From assembly GCF_000696185.1 (NCBI RefSeq), contig NZ_KK853997.1, positions 1,111,695 through 1,175,694 of the forward strand: a stretch of DNA of 64,000 bases, in the 5' to 3' direction. Every line of letters starts with the position of its first letter. The stretch's first letter is position 1. The notes beneath the pieces were generated by a model that saw nothing but the letters and a program-made list of their open reading frames with translations, was not told where the DNA came from and ran no database searches. This DNA comes from Kitasatospora cheerisanensis KCTC 2395. GTDB taxonomy: Bacteria > Actinomycetota > Actinomycetes > Streptomycetales > Streptomycetaceae. This document shows positions 19,176-27,643 of the stretch, piece by piece. A program made the position numbers and the translations under genes.

Positions 19176-19622
19176 CTAGTCGGAGTTCTCCCACACGAGC
19201 ACCCCGGGTCCGTCCGGCGTCAGTACCGGCACCCACGCCTCGTCGACCTCGGAGAGGCGGGATTCGTCGAGCACCAGCGGCGTGGGGAAGGTGTCCTCGT
19301 GGCGCCCGGAGCCGTACACGCCGTACTGGTCGACCGCCATCCGCAGCCGGTCGAGCAGGGCGGGCGGCCAGTCCAGGCGCCTGGATCCGCAGCCCTTCAG
19401 CTCGCCGACGAAGATCTCCTGCAGCGCCTCGTCCAGGTCCGGCCCGAACAGCGGTATCAGGTAGCCCTCCTGCTGATACTGGAGGCACCCGTACCCGCCG
19501 CCCTGGTTCTGGTAGACCACGCCGGTCGGGGCGGCCACGATGACGAACATCCAGCCCTGGTCCGCCCCGCAGCCGTCGGGGTCGAGGACGATGTGCCGCT
19601 TGCCGGCCTCCGCTTCGGTCAT
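19176..19622 (-). CDS. DUF6210-like protein
   Basis: 148 residues, cytoplasmic. It starts with a VLDPDG segment and continues with WMFVIVAAPTGVVYQNQGGGYGCLQ, which I associate with the DUF6210 family of actinobacteria. No catalytic motif is evident. Two CxxxxC-spaced cysteines occur. Family assignment is from memory and moderate. Confidence 0.55.
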   Translation of the reverse strand: MTEAEAGKRHIVLDPDGCGADQGWMFVIVAAPTGVVYQNQGGGYGCLQYQQEGYLIPLFGPDLDEALQEIFVGELKGCGSRRLDWPPALLDRLRMAVDQYGVYGSGRHEDTFPTPLVLDESRLSEVDEAWVPVLTPDGPGVLVWENSD

Positions 19623-19684
19623 GGGCGTGAGCGTCGCACAGTCCGGCCGAATGATCGCCCCGTTTTCGAAGCGGCCCCGGATCC

Positions 19685-20929
19685 TCAGGCGGCGTCCGGC
19701 TGCCAGAGCGAGGCGGGGTCGGTGCGCAGCCGGTGGACGGTGGTGAGCGCGGCGCCCAGGACGGGGCCGCGGCGGGCCAACGGCGAGGCGCGCAGGGCGT
19801 CTTCGGGCCAGGGGCGGACCCGGATCAGCGCGGCGAGTTCGGTGCGCATCGCGGGCAGCAGCCAGTGCGCGAGGTCGGCGTAGGCGCCGCCGAGGACCAG
19901 AGTGGCCGGGTCGACCAGGTTGACGGCCGCGGCGAGCGCGGTGCCGAGGGCGGTGCCGGCGTGCCGCAGGGCGCTCAGCACCACCGGGTCGCCGGCGGCC
20001 GCGCGGGCGGCCAACGCCGCCACGGCGTCCTCGGGTTGATGGTCCGTCAGTTCCGCGGCGTGCAGGACGGCGGCGAGGCCCGCGTACGGTTCGAGGCAGC
20101 CGCTGGCGCCGCAGGAGCAGGCCCGGCCGCCCGGGCGGACGGTGAGGTGGCCGAGTTCGCCGGCGAAGCCCAGGACGCCCCGGAACAGCCGGCCGTCCAG
20201 CACCAGCGCGCCGCCGATGCCCTCGCCCGCCGAGATGTGCACGAAGGTGCCGGTGCCGACGCCCTGCCAGAGTTCGGCCAGCGCACCGAGGTTGGCCTCG
20301 TTCTCGAGCGCGGGCGCGGTGCCCGGGCCGGGCCACGCGGCCGGCAGGTCGAGCTGGTGCCAGCCGAGGTTCGGGGCGTGTTCGAGGTACCGGCCGGGCC
20401 CGTCCACCGGGACGCGCACGCTGCCCGGGACGGCGAGCACCCGGCCGACCACGCGCAGTCCGAGCGCGACGGCCTCCGCCTCGGCCTGCGCGGCGAGTTC
20501 GGCCAGTTCGGCCAGGGTCTCGTCCGCAGACCGCTCGGTGTTCGGCGCGCTCCGGTGCAGTTCCACCCGGACCTCGCCGCGCAGGTCCAGGACGCACGCG
20601 CCGAGGTGCTCGACGCCGACCTCCAGGCCGAGCCCGGCCGGCCCGCGGTCGTTCAGGACCAGCGCCCGGCCGGGCCGGCCGACCCGGCCGCTGCGCTCCA
20701 GCTCGCCCTCCACCAGCAGCCCGCCGCCGATGAGTTCGTCGACCAGGCTGGACACGGCGGTGCGGGTCAGCCCGGTCCGCCCGGCCACGTCGGCGCGCGA
20801 CAGCGGGTGGGCGTCGGCGACCGTGCGCATCACCAGGGCCAGGTTCTGCCGCCGCATGTCCTGCTGGGACGCGGGGCCGCGCCGCGCCGCCGGCCCGCTG
20901 TCGGCCGGCTGCTGCCCGTCCGCTGCCAC
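19685..20929 (-). CDS. ROK-family transcriptional regulator, XylR-like
   Basis: 414 residues from a GTG at 20929. The N-terminal winged HTH (LSRADVAGRTGLTRTAVSSLVDELIGGGLL) precedes a ROK sugar-kinase-like domain with NEANLGALAELWQG, SAGEGIGGALVLDGRLFRG, the FAGELGHLTV segment, and the zinc-binding CSCGASGCLEPYAG motif. Placed upstream of xylB and near the divergent xylA, it fits the XylR/NagC-type repressors of xylose use. It is expected to bind the xylB-xylA intergenic repeats and release them with xylose. Confidence 0.88.
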   Translation of the reverse strand: MAADGQQPADSGPAARRGPASQQDMRRQNLALVMRTVADAHPLSRADVAGRTGLTRTAVSSLVDELIGGGLLVEGELERSGRVGRPGRALVLNDRGPAGLGLEVGVEHLGACVLDLRGEVRVELHRSAPNTERSADETLAELAELAAQAEAEAVALGLRVVGRVLAVPGSVRVPVDGPGRYLEHAPNLGWHQLDLPAAWPGPGTAPALENEANLGALAELWQGVGTGTFVHISAGEGIGGALVLDGRLFRGVLGFAGELGHLTVRPGGRACSCGASGCLEPYAGLAAVLHAAELTDHQPEDAVAALAARAAAGDPVVLSALRHAGTALGTALAAAVNLVDPATLVLGGAYADLAHWLLPAMRTELAALIRVRPWPEDALRASPLARRGPVLGAALTTVHRLRTDPASLWQPDAA

Positions 20930-20956
20930 GATTCCCTCGTCTCCGCTCCGCTGCCG

Positions 20957-20983
20957 CCCGGGCCGCCTGGTGTGCGGCCCGGG
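20957..20983 (-). terminator. Hairpin between xylB and the ROK gene
   Basis: 10-bp perfect stem (20957-20966 with 20974-20983), 7-nt loop, 20 nt after the xylB stop. Likely terminator for xylB, so the ROK gene has its own promoter. Confidence 0.55.
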
Positions 20984-21003
20984 GCTGTCCGACCTTCAGC
21001 CGT

Positions 21004-22442
21004 TCACTGCCGCGGACCGCTGCCCAGCAGGTCCGCCGCCTGCGAAATGGTAGTCGCGATCCGTTCGAGCGCCGCCTCGTCGCGTTCGAGCGCGGGCAGC
21101 ACGGGGCCGTCGGCGGTCCCCCAGCGGCGCGCGACGGCGTCCGCGCGCTCGCCGGTCAGCAGCGCGGCGGCCTGCGCGGCCGCGCCGAGGGCCACCAGCT
21201 CGCCGGCGGCGGGCAGTTGGACCGGCCGGCCGGACAGCCGCCGCACCGTGTCCTGCCAGGCCCGGCCCTGCGCGCCGCCGCCGATCAGCAGCAGCGGCTG
21301 CGCGACGTCGGGCGCGCCGGCCGCCGGGCCGGCGTCGACGGCGAGGACGTCGTCGAGGGCGGCGAGCAGCGAGTACGCGGCGCCGTCGTACGCGGCCTGG
21401 AGCAGCTGGCCGGCGGTGGTGTCGTGCCGCAGGCCGTGCAGCAGTCCGCTGGCCTGCGGGAGGGCGGGGGTGCGTTCGCCGTCCAGGTAGGGCAGCAGGA
21501 CGGCGGTGCCGCCGGGTTCGACTGCCTGGCGGTCGCGGCCCAGCAGGGCGGCGATCCGGTCCACGGCCAGCGTGCAGTTCAGGGTGCAGGCCAGCGGCAG
21601 CCAGCCGTCGAGGGCGTCGGCGAAGCCCGCCACGGTGCCGGTGGGGTCGGCGGGGCGGTTGCGGGCGACGGTGTAGACCGTGCCGGAGGTGCCGAGGCTG
21701 AGCACGGGCGTGCCGGCGGCGAGGCCGAGTCCGAGCGCGGCGGCCATGTTGTCGCCGGTGCCGGTGGCGACCGGGGTGCCGGGGCGCAGCGGGCCGCCCG
21801 GGCGGGCCAGGCCGCGGCGGAGCCGGCGGGGGCGACGGCGGGGAGCAGGGCGGGGTCCAGTCCGATCCGCTTCAGCACGGTGGCGTGCGGGCCGTCGGGA
21901 GTCCACCAGCCGGTGCCGGAGGCGTCGCCGCGGTCGGTGACGGCGTGGCCGGTGAGGCGCTCGGTCAGGTAGTCGTGCGGGAGGCGGACAGCGGCGGTGC
22001 GGTCGGCGTTGGCGGGTTCGTTGGCGCGCAGCCAGGCCCACTTGGCGGCGGTGAAGGACGCGCCGGGGACGCTGCCGAGCTCGGCCGCCCACCAGTCGGC
22101 GCCGAACTCGCCGACCAGCTCGGCCGCCTGGGGTGCGGAGCGGACGTCGTTCCAGAGCAGCGCGGGCCGGACGGGGCGGCCCTCGGCGTCCAGGGTGACC
22201 AGTCCGTGCTGCTGACCGCCGATCGACAGCGCCTGCGCGCGGTCGGCCCAACCGGTGGCGGCGACGGCGGTGTTGAGGGCGTCCCACCACTGCTCGGGGT
22301 CGCTCTCCTGCCCCTGCCGGGAGTCGACGCGGTGCGGGGCGCGGCCTTCGCCGAGGACCTCTCCGGTCTCGGCGTCGACGGCCAGGGCCTTGGTGGACTG
22401 GGTCGAGCTGTCGACGCCGATCACCACCTGGGGGTGTGCCAT
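21004..22442 (-). CDS. xylB: Xylulokinase (frameshifted)
   Basis: About 479 residues, FGGY sugar-kinase family. It phosphorylates D-xylulose to xylulose 5-phosphate. Visible motifs: [15 protein letters not shown] (phosphate 1 loop), [26 protein letters not shown], and in the second half GTSGTVYTV and [13 protein letters not shown] (adenosine-binding segment). The frame changes near 21800-21830 in a GGCGGGGG/CCGCCCG-rich stretch. One missing base gives a multiple of three. Divergent from xylA with a 299-bp regulatory region. Confidence 0.9.
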
Positions 22443-22450
22443 GGGCGTGC

Positions 22451-22560
22451 TCCTGTTCTCGCGTCTGGTGCTGCGGCTGGTGCTGCGGCTCTGTGCTGTG
22501 GCCCTGTGCGGCGGCCTGGCGCTGTGGCCTTGTGCTGCGGCCGGTCGGGTTTGTTCTCGG
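22451..22560. repeat. CTGGTGCTGCGGCT-type direct repeats upstream of xylB
   Basis: Imperfect direct repeats (CTGGTGCTGCGGCTGGTGCTGCGG and TGTGGCC/TGTGCTG variants) fill the xylB-proximal half of the xylB-xylA intergenic region. They would form part of the 5' leader of xylB. Function unknown. Confidence 0.4.
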
Positions 22561-22583
22561 CGGGCGGTGCTTGCCGGGACTGG

Positions 22584-22599
22584 CGGAAAGCGCTTTCCG
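22584..22599. promoter_or_regulatory. 16-bp LacI-type palindrome in the xylB-xylA regulatory region
   Basis: Perfect palindrome with core GGAAAGCGCTTTCC between the divergent xylB and xylA genes. The central CG and A/T flanks fit LacI/GalR-family operators and the classical catabolite-response element. The best-placed of four such sites in the window. Confidence 0.6.
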
Positions 22600-22658
22600 G
22601 AGACTGGTTCCGGAGCGGGCTTCCGCGCGGGGCTTCCCTCGCGGGCCGACCCATATTA

Positions 22659-22693
22659 ATTTGTCTTCCGGCCTGACGAATAGACTCTTCGTC
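22659..22693. promoter_or_regulatory. Overlapping inverted repeats, candidate XylR (ROK) operator for xylA
   Basis: GACGAA at 22675-22680 pairs perfectly with TTCGTC at 22688-22693, and also with ATTTGTC at 22659-22665 (one mismatch). The element lies 49-83 nt before the xylA ATG in locally AT-rich DNA, where a promoter is expected. Confidence 0.5.
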
Positions 22694-22741
22694 GAACCCC
22701 TTGTCGATCCCCTGGTCGACTCCCAGCGTTTGGAGTACGCG

Positions 22742-23908
22742 ATGAGCCCGCTCACCCCCACCCCCGCCGACAAGTTCACCTTCGGCCTGTGGACGGTCGG
22801 CTGGCAGGGCCGCGACCCGTTCGGCGACGCCACCCGCCCGGCCCTCGACCCGGTCGAGACGGTCGAGAAGCTGGCCGCGCTCGGCGCCTACGGCGTGACC
22901 TTCCACGACGACGACCTGATCCCGTTCGGCTCCTCGGACGCCGAGCGCGAGGCGATCGTCAAGCGGTTCGCCGCCGCCCTGGAGTCCACCGGCCTGCGGG
23001 TGCCGATGGCCACCACCAACCTGTTCAACCACCCGGTCTTCAAGGACGGCGCGTTCACCGCCAACGACCGCGACGTCCGCCGCTACGCGCTGCGCAAGAC
23101 CATCCGCAACATCGACCTCGCGGTCGAGCTCGGCGCCACCGTCTACGTCGCCTGGGGCGGCCGCGAGGGCGCCGAGCACGGCGCGTCCAAGGACGTCCGC
23201 ACCGCGCTGGACCGGCTGAAGGAGGCGTTCGACCTGCTCGGCGACTACGTCGTGGAGCAGGGCTACGACCTGCGCTTCGCGATCGAGCCGAAGCCGAACG
23301 AGCCGCGCGGCGACATCCTGCTGCCGACCATCGGCCACGCGCTGGCGTTCATCGAGCGCCTGGAGCGCCCCGAGCTGGTCGGCGTCAACCCGGAGGTCGG
23401 GCACGAGCAGATGGCGGGCCTGAACTTCCCGCACGGCATCGCGCAGGCGCTGTGGGCGGGCAAGCTGTTCCACATCGACCTGAACGGCCAGTCCGGGATC
23501 AAGTACGACCAGGACTTCCGGTTCGGCGCGGGCGACCTGCGGCAGGCGTTCTGGCTGGTCGACCTGCTGGAGTCGGCCGGCTACCAGGGCCCGCGCCACT
23601 TCGACTTCAAGCCGCCGCGCACCGAGGACTTCGACGGCGTGTGGGCCTCCGCGGCCGGCTGCATGCGCAACTACCTGCTGCTCAAGGAGCGCGCCCTCGC
23701 GTTCCGCGCCGACCCCGAGGTCCAGGCCGCGCTGCTCGCCGCCCGCCTCGAGCAGCTCGCCCTGCCCACCGCCGAGGACGGCCTGGCGGCCCTCCTCGCC
23801 GACCGCACCGCGTTCGAGGACTTCGACGTCACCACCGCCGCCGAGCGCGGCATGGCCTTCGAGCGCCTCGACCAGCTCGCCCTGGAGCACCTCCTCGGCG
23901 CCCGCTGA
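22742..23908 (+). CDS. xylA: Xylose isomerase
   Basis: 388 residues, the standard length of class I actinobacterial xylose isomerase. It converts D-xylose to D-xylulose with two divalent metals. Family signatures are plain: [15 protein letters not shown] at the start, [12 protein letters not shown] (catalytic His), [26 protein letters not shown] (metal ligand Glu, Lys), [25 protein letters not shown] and [14 protein letters not shown] at 22742 with GGAG 7 nt upstream. Intact, unlike xylB. Confidence 0.97.
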   Translation: MSPLTPTPADKFTFGLWTVGWQGRDPFGDATRPALDPVETVEKLAALGAYGVTFHDDDLIPFGSSDAEREAIVKRFAAALESTGLRVPMATTNLFNHPVFKDGAFTANDRDVRRYALRKTIRNIDLAVELGATVYVAWGGREGAEHGASKDVRTALDRLKEAFDLLGDYVVEQGYDLRFAIEPKPNEPRGDILLPTIGHALAFIERLERPELVGVNPEVGHEQMAGLNFPHGIAQALWAGKLFHIDLNGQSGIKYDQDFRFGAGDLRQAFWLVDLLESAGYQGPRHFDFKPPRTEDFDGVWASAAGCMRNYLLLKERALAFRADPEVQAALLAARLEQLALPTAEDGLAALLADRTAFEDFDVTTAAERGMAFERLDQLALEHLLGAR

Positions 23909-24398
23909 GCCGCGGCGACGCGGCTGGCCGGCGCCCGCCGACCCGCCGCTACGCCGCTACGCCGCTGCCGCACGACTCCCGGACTGCACTCCGGCCCACG
24001 GACCACTCCCCCGGGCCGGGGCGCAGCACCGCATTCACGCCCTCGCCACGCGCGCCTCTCGGCCCGGGACTGCCTGACGGTCGGGCAGTTCCCCGAGTCG
24101 GACCGCCCGCACGTCCGCTGACCTTCCGTCAGTCCGGGTGCCCCGCCGGGGCGCGTGGGCCGGCCCCGATGGCGTCTGCGTCACCCGGCCCTGGCATGCT
24201 GGTGCGGTCGATCCGATGCCCGACGGCATCGGTGCGCACCGCGCGGTGCGGACCCCACCCGTCTCTCCGGGTGCCCGTCCCCCGGGACTCCTGCTGCCGG
24301 CCGGCGTTCTCGCCCCGGCCGAGCCCGCCCGGCCGTCCGCGCCCGCAGTGCCGAGAAAGCCGCCCAGCCGAGTCGTCGGCCCAGCCGAGAGGTTCCGT
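23909..24398. other. Intergenic region, 490 bases without a gene
   Basis: Begins with short CCGCTACGCCGCTACGCCGCT repeats after xylA, then ordinary GC-rich sequence. GTGCGCACCGCGCGGTGCG near 24234-24252 is partly self-complementary. I see no credible ORF or RNA gene. The promoter of the phosphatase gene should be at the right end. Confidence 0.4.
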
Positions 24399-24881
24399 AT
24401 GCGTCCTGCCCTGTTCACCGTTGAGCGGTCCGGGCCCGGTCGGGTCAGTACGATGGCCCGGCCGCGCGGCGGCGACTGGTTGGCCGAGGAGTTGGCGGGG
24501 CTGGCCACGGTCGGGGTCCACGGATCTGGTCAGTGCGCTGACGCCGCCGGAGTGCGCCGAGCTCGTGCTGGCCGAGGAGCCGGAGCTGGCCGTCGCGGCG
24601 GGGCTGCGGTTCCACTCCCTGCCGATACCGGACCGGACCGTTCCCGCGCATGCCCAAGTCCGCCCGGCGCTGGACGTGTTGACCGGAAGGCTGCGGGCCG
24701 GCGGCCACCTGGTGTTCCACTGCCGGGCGGGCATCGGCCGGTCCTCGCTGCTCGCGCCGCCGTGCTGATCCTGGACGGCATGGACGGCGACACCGCCTGG
24801 GAGCGGATCGCCCGCCGCCGCGGCCTGGCCGTCCCGGACACCGCCGAGCAGCGCGCCTGGACCACCGCCCTCCCCGTCTGA
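24399..24881 (+). CDS. Dual-specificity/tyrosine phosphatase-like protein (two frameshifts)
   Basis: About 160 residues. Cysteine phosphatase signature HCRAGIGRSS (C-x5-R with following Ser) near residue 110, preceded by a TDLVSALTPPECAEL helix and a FHSLPIPDRTVP loop with the general-acid Asp. The reading frame shifts near 24520 and back near 24760, so the ends are in one frame and the catalytic part in another. The total is still a multiple of three. Either sequencing error or a real null allele. ATG at 24399 after GAGAGG. Would act on phosphotyrosine or similar substrates in the cytoplasm. Confidence 0.65.
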   Translation: MRPALFTVERSGPGRVSTMARPRGGDWLAEELAGLATVGVHGSGQCADAAGVRRARAGRGAGAGRRGGAAVPLPADTGPDRSRACPSPPGAGRVDRKAAGRRPPGVPLPGGHRPVLAARAAVLILDGMDGDTAWERIARRRGLAVPDTAEQRAWTTALPV

Positions 24882-25024
24882 GCGCCGCTTCCCGGTCGCG
24901 GACCCGGCGTTCGGGTGGTTCGGGAGTGTCGCACCGCAGGCACACGCGGGGGCGCGGTCCCGGTCCGCCTACCGTGAGGCTCCCGGTCACTGCGCGTGGT
25001 GACGGTGCGCCCATGGGAGGGTTG

Positions 25025-27283
25025 ATGTCCGCGTCGGACCGGTCCGAGCACCGTGCGGCGGCGCCGCGCCGCGGGTGGCTGTGGCGGGTGGGCGGGTGGT
25101 GCGCGCGGCATCCGGTGCTGGTGATCGTCGGGTGGCTGCTGGTGCTGGCGGGTGTGCAGGCCGCGAACCGCACCGTGGGCGGCGGGTATTCGGACGACTT
25201 CTCGCTGCCGGGCTCCCAGGCGCAGGACGGCCGGGACGTGCTGCAGGCGCACGAGCCGGCGGCGGGCGGGACGAGCGCGCAGGTGGTGCTGCACGACGGC
25301 CAGCCGCTGACGTCCTTTCAGGCGCAGGTCGACCAGGCGGTGACGTCCCTCCAGCACCTGCCGCACGTGCTGTCGGCGCAGGATCCGCTGCCGCCGCCGG
25401 GGCAGAGCGCGCCGCCGGGCGGCGCCCTCTCCTCGGACGGACGTACGGCGTACATCACCGTCCGGTTCGACGAGAATCCGTCCACCCTCGGCACCGGCTA
25501 CCTGTCGCAGGTGGATGCCGCGGTGGCGCCCTTGCGGCAGGCGGGGGTGCAGGTCGAATACGGCGGCCCGCTGGGCGAGTTGGCGCGTCCGGCAGCGGAC
25601 GACCGGGTGAGTGAGCTGATCGGGTTCGCGGTCGCGGTGCTGGTGCTGCTGGCCGGGTTCGGCAGTGTCGTCGCGGCGGGGCTGCCGCTGGTGAGTGCAC
25701 TGGTCGCGGTGGTGGTCGGCCTCGGCCTGCTGGGTCTGCTGGCGGCGCTGACCGCGTTCGCCACGGTCGCGCCGACCCTGGCGACGATGATCGGTCTGGG
25801 CGTCGGCATCGACTACGCGCTGTTCCTGTTGACCCGTCACCGGCAGAACCTGATGGACGGCGCCGATCCGCCGGCGGCGGCCGGTCACGCGGTGGCGACC
25901 AGTGGCCGGGCGGTGCTGATCTCCGGCTGCACGGTGGTGATCGCGCTGGCGGGCCTGTCGGTGTCGGGCATCGGCTTCATGGCGAAGCTCGGCCTGGCGG
26001 CGGGCGTCACGGTGGTCACGGCGGTGTGCGGCGCGCTGACGCTGCTGCCCGCGATGATGGGCCTGATCGGCCGCCGGATGGATCGTTTCACCGTGCGCAC
26101 TCCGGTCGCCGAGGGCACGTCCGCCGGGGCGAGCACGGATTCTGACGGGCCGTCGGGGGGCGGCATGTGGCACCGCTACGCGCGGCGGGTCGAGCACCGG
26201 CCGTGGTGGTACCTGGCGGCGGGGCTGGCCACGGTGGTGGTCCTGGCGGTGCCGCTGCCGTCGATCCAGCTGGGGCACATCGGCGACGGCGCGGACCCGA
26301 CCTCGTTCACCGACCGGCGGGCGTTCGACCTGATGTCCGCCGCGTTCGGCCCGGGTTCCAACGGTCCGTTGACGGTGGTGGTCGACCAGACGGCCGTCCC
26401 GTCCGCGGACCGGCCGGCGCTGGCCTCCTCCGTGCAGCAGGCGCTGACGGGCGTGCCGAACACGGCGTCCACCGCGCCGTTGCAGACCAGCGGCGACGGC
26501 GCGGTGCTGTTCACCACCGTCGTCCCCGCCCGGGCGCCGCAGGACCGGGCCACCACCGACCTGGTCGGGCACCTGGCGGACACCGTGCTGCCGGACGCCG
26601 TCAAGGGCACGGCCGCCGCCACGTACGTCACGGGCACCACGGCGGCGCAGGTGGACTTCCTGGACCTGGTGGCGAGCCGCCTGCTGCTGATCATCGCGGT
26701 GGTGGTGGCGCTCGCCTTCCTGATCATCCTGGTGGTGTTCCGGGCGCCGCTGGTCGCGTTGAAGGCGGCGGTGCTCAACCTGGTGTCGATCGCCGCCTCG
26801 TACGGGGTGCTGGTCGCGGTGTTCCAGTGGGGGTGGGGCGGGCCGGCGCTGGGCGTGTCGGGGAAGGTCCCGATCGAGAGCTACGTGCCGATGATGATGT
26901 TCGCGATCGTGTTCGGCCTCAGCATGGACTACGAGGTGTTCCTGCTGTCCCGGGTGCACGAGCGCTGGCAGGCGACCGGTGACAGCCGGGGCGCGGTGGC
27001 GCACGCGTTGGAGACCACGGCGCGGGTGATCGGTTGCGCCGCGCTGATCATGGTGAGCGTGTTCGCGGCGTTCGTCGTCAGCGACAACGTGGTGATCAAG
27101 ATGATGGGCCTGGGCCTGGCCGTGAGCGTGCTGATCGACGCGACCGTGGTGCGGCTGCTGATGGTGCCCGCCGCGATGACGCTGCTCGGCGGGGCCGCCT
27201 GGTGGACGCCCCGGTGGATGGACCGGATCCTCCCCCACATCGACGCCGAGGGCGACAACACCGCGCCCGTGGAAAGGAGTTGA
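25025..27283 (+). CDS. MMPL-family (RND) membrane transporter
   Basis: 752 residues. ATG at 25025 with GGGAGGG upstream. Two repeats of one helix, a large extracytoplasmic loop and five helices. The MMPL signatures GLGVGIDYALFLLTRHR and VFGLSMDYEVFLLSRVHERW hold the Asp-Tyr pair of proton-driven transport. Members export lipids, peptides or antibiotics. The gene lies 196 bp upstream of the lanthipeptide precursor on the same strand, so a role in export of that peptide is possible but unproven. Confidence 0.9.
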   Translation: MSASDRSEHRAAAPRRGWLWRVGGWCARHPVLVIVGWLLVLAGVQAANRTVGGGYSDDFSLPGSQAQDGRDVLQAHEPAAGGTSAQVVLHDGQPLTSFQAQVDQAVTSLQHLPHVLSAQDPLPPPGQSAPPGGALSSDGRTAYITVRFDENPSTLGTGYLSQVDAAVAPLRQAGVQVEYGGPLGELARPAADDRVSELIGFAVAVLVLLAGFGSVVAAGLPLVSALVAVVVGLGLLGLLAALTAFATVAPTLATMIGLGVGIDYALFLLTRHRQNLMDGADPPAAAGHAVATSGRAVLISGCTVVIALAGLSVSGIGFMAKLGLAAGVTVVTAVCGALTLLPAMMGLIGRRMDRFTVRTPVAEGTSAGASTDSDGPSGGGMWHRYARRVEHRPWWYLAAGLATVVVLAVPLPSIQLGHIGDGADPTSFTDRRAFDLMSAAFGPGSNGPLTVVVDQTAVPSADRPALASSVQQALTGVPNTASTAPLQTSGDGAVLFTTVVPARAPQDRATTDLVGHLADTVLPDAVKGTAAATYVTGTTAAQVDFLDLVASRLLLIIAVVVALAFLIILVVFRAPLVALKAAVLNLVSIAASYGVLVAVFQWGWGGPALGVSGKVPIESYVPMMMFAIVFGLSMDYEVFLLSRVHERWQATGDSRGAVAHALETTARVIGCAALIMVSVFAAFVVSDNVVIKMMGLGLAVSVLIDATVVRLLMVPAAMTLLGGAAWWTPRWMDRILPHIDAEGDNTAPVERS

Positions 27284-27479
27284 CGCGCCGCATCCGAACG
27301 GCACGCCGGCCTCCCAGTTGTGAGCGTTCTGTGAAACGGATGCGGCCCGCCCTCTTGTCAGCCCCACCGTTGCTCCCTACCTTCGTGGTCCAGGACGCCT
27401 GCCCCCACCCGGGCCGGCGGTCCGCGGCGGCCGCCCACCCGCGGCCCCGACGGAGCACCACACGATCTGGAGGCGTCAC

Positions 27480-27641
27480 ATGCCCGTTGCCACCCTCGCC
27501 GAGATCCGCGACGCCGGTCCGCTGCTGGTCGACGACGAGATCCTCGTCTTCGAGGACGACGACCGCGCCGACCACGACCCCACCGCCTGCCTGGTCGAGC
27601 CGTGGGTGACCGCCACCACCCGCATCGCCTGCGACCGCTGA
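27480..27641 (+). CDS. Class IV lanthipeptide precursor peptide
   Basis: 53-residue ORF starting ATG at 27480 with TGGAGG 6-7 nt upstream, ending 2 nt before the GTG of the LanL synthetase gene. The first about 30 residues are acidic and hydrophobic (EIRDAGPLLVDDEILVFEDDD), typical of class III/IV leaders. The C-terminal core has Thr35, Thr44, Thr46, Thr47 and Cys37, Cys51, and no Ser anywhere. The likely products are methyllanthionine rings from Thr and Cys. Calling it the substrate rests on position, leader character and Thr/Cys core. No separate protease gene is evident. Confidence 0.75.
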   Translation: MPVATLAEIRDAGPLLVDDEILVFEDDDRADHDPTACLVEPWVTATTRIACDR

Positions 27642-27643
27642 CG

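Noticed and set aside
23909..24398. Possible small gene or RNA in the gap after xylA
   Set aside because: Short frames here have shadow-like composition and no ribosome sites; the dyad near 24234 is short and imperfect.
22789..24768. Long open frame on the + strand antisense-like to xylA's coding frame, running past its end
   Set aside because: It is the out-of-frame GC-rich shadow of xylA, Arg/Pro-rich with no domain; only its end is real, as the middle part of the phosphatase gene.
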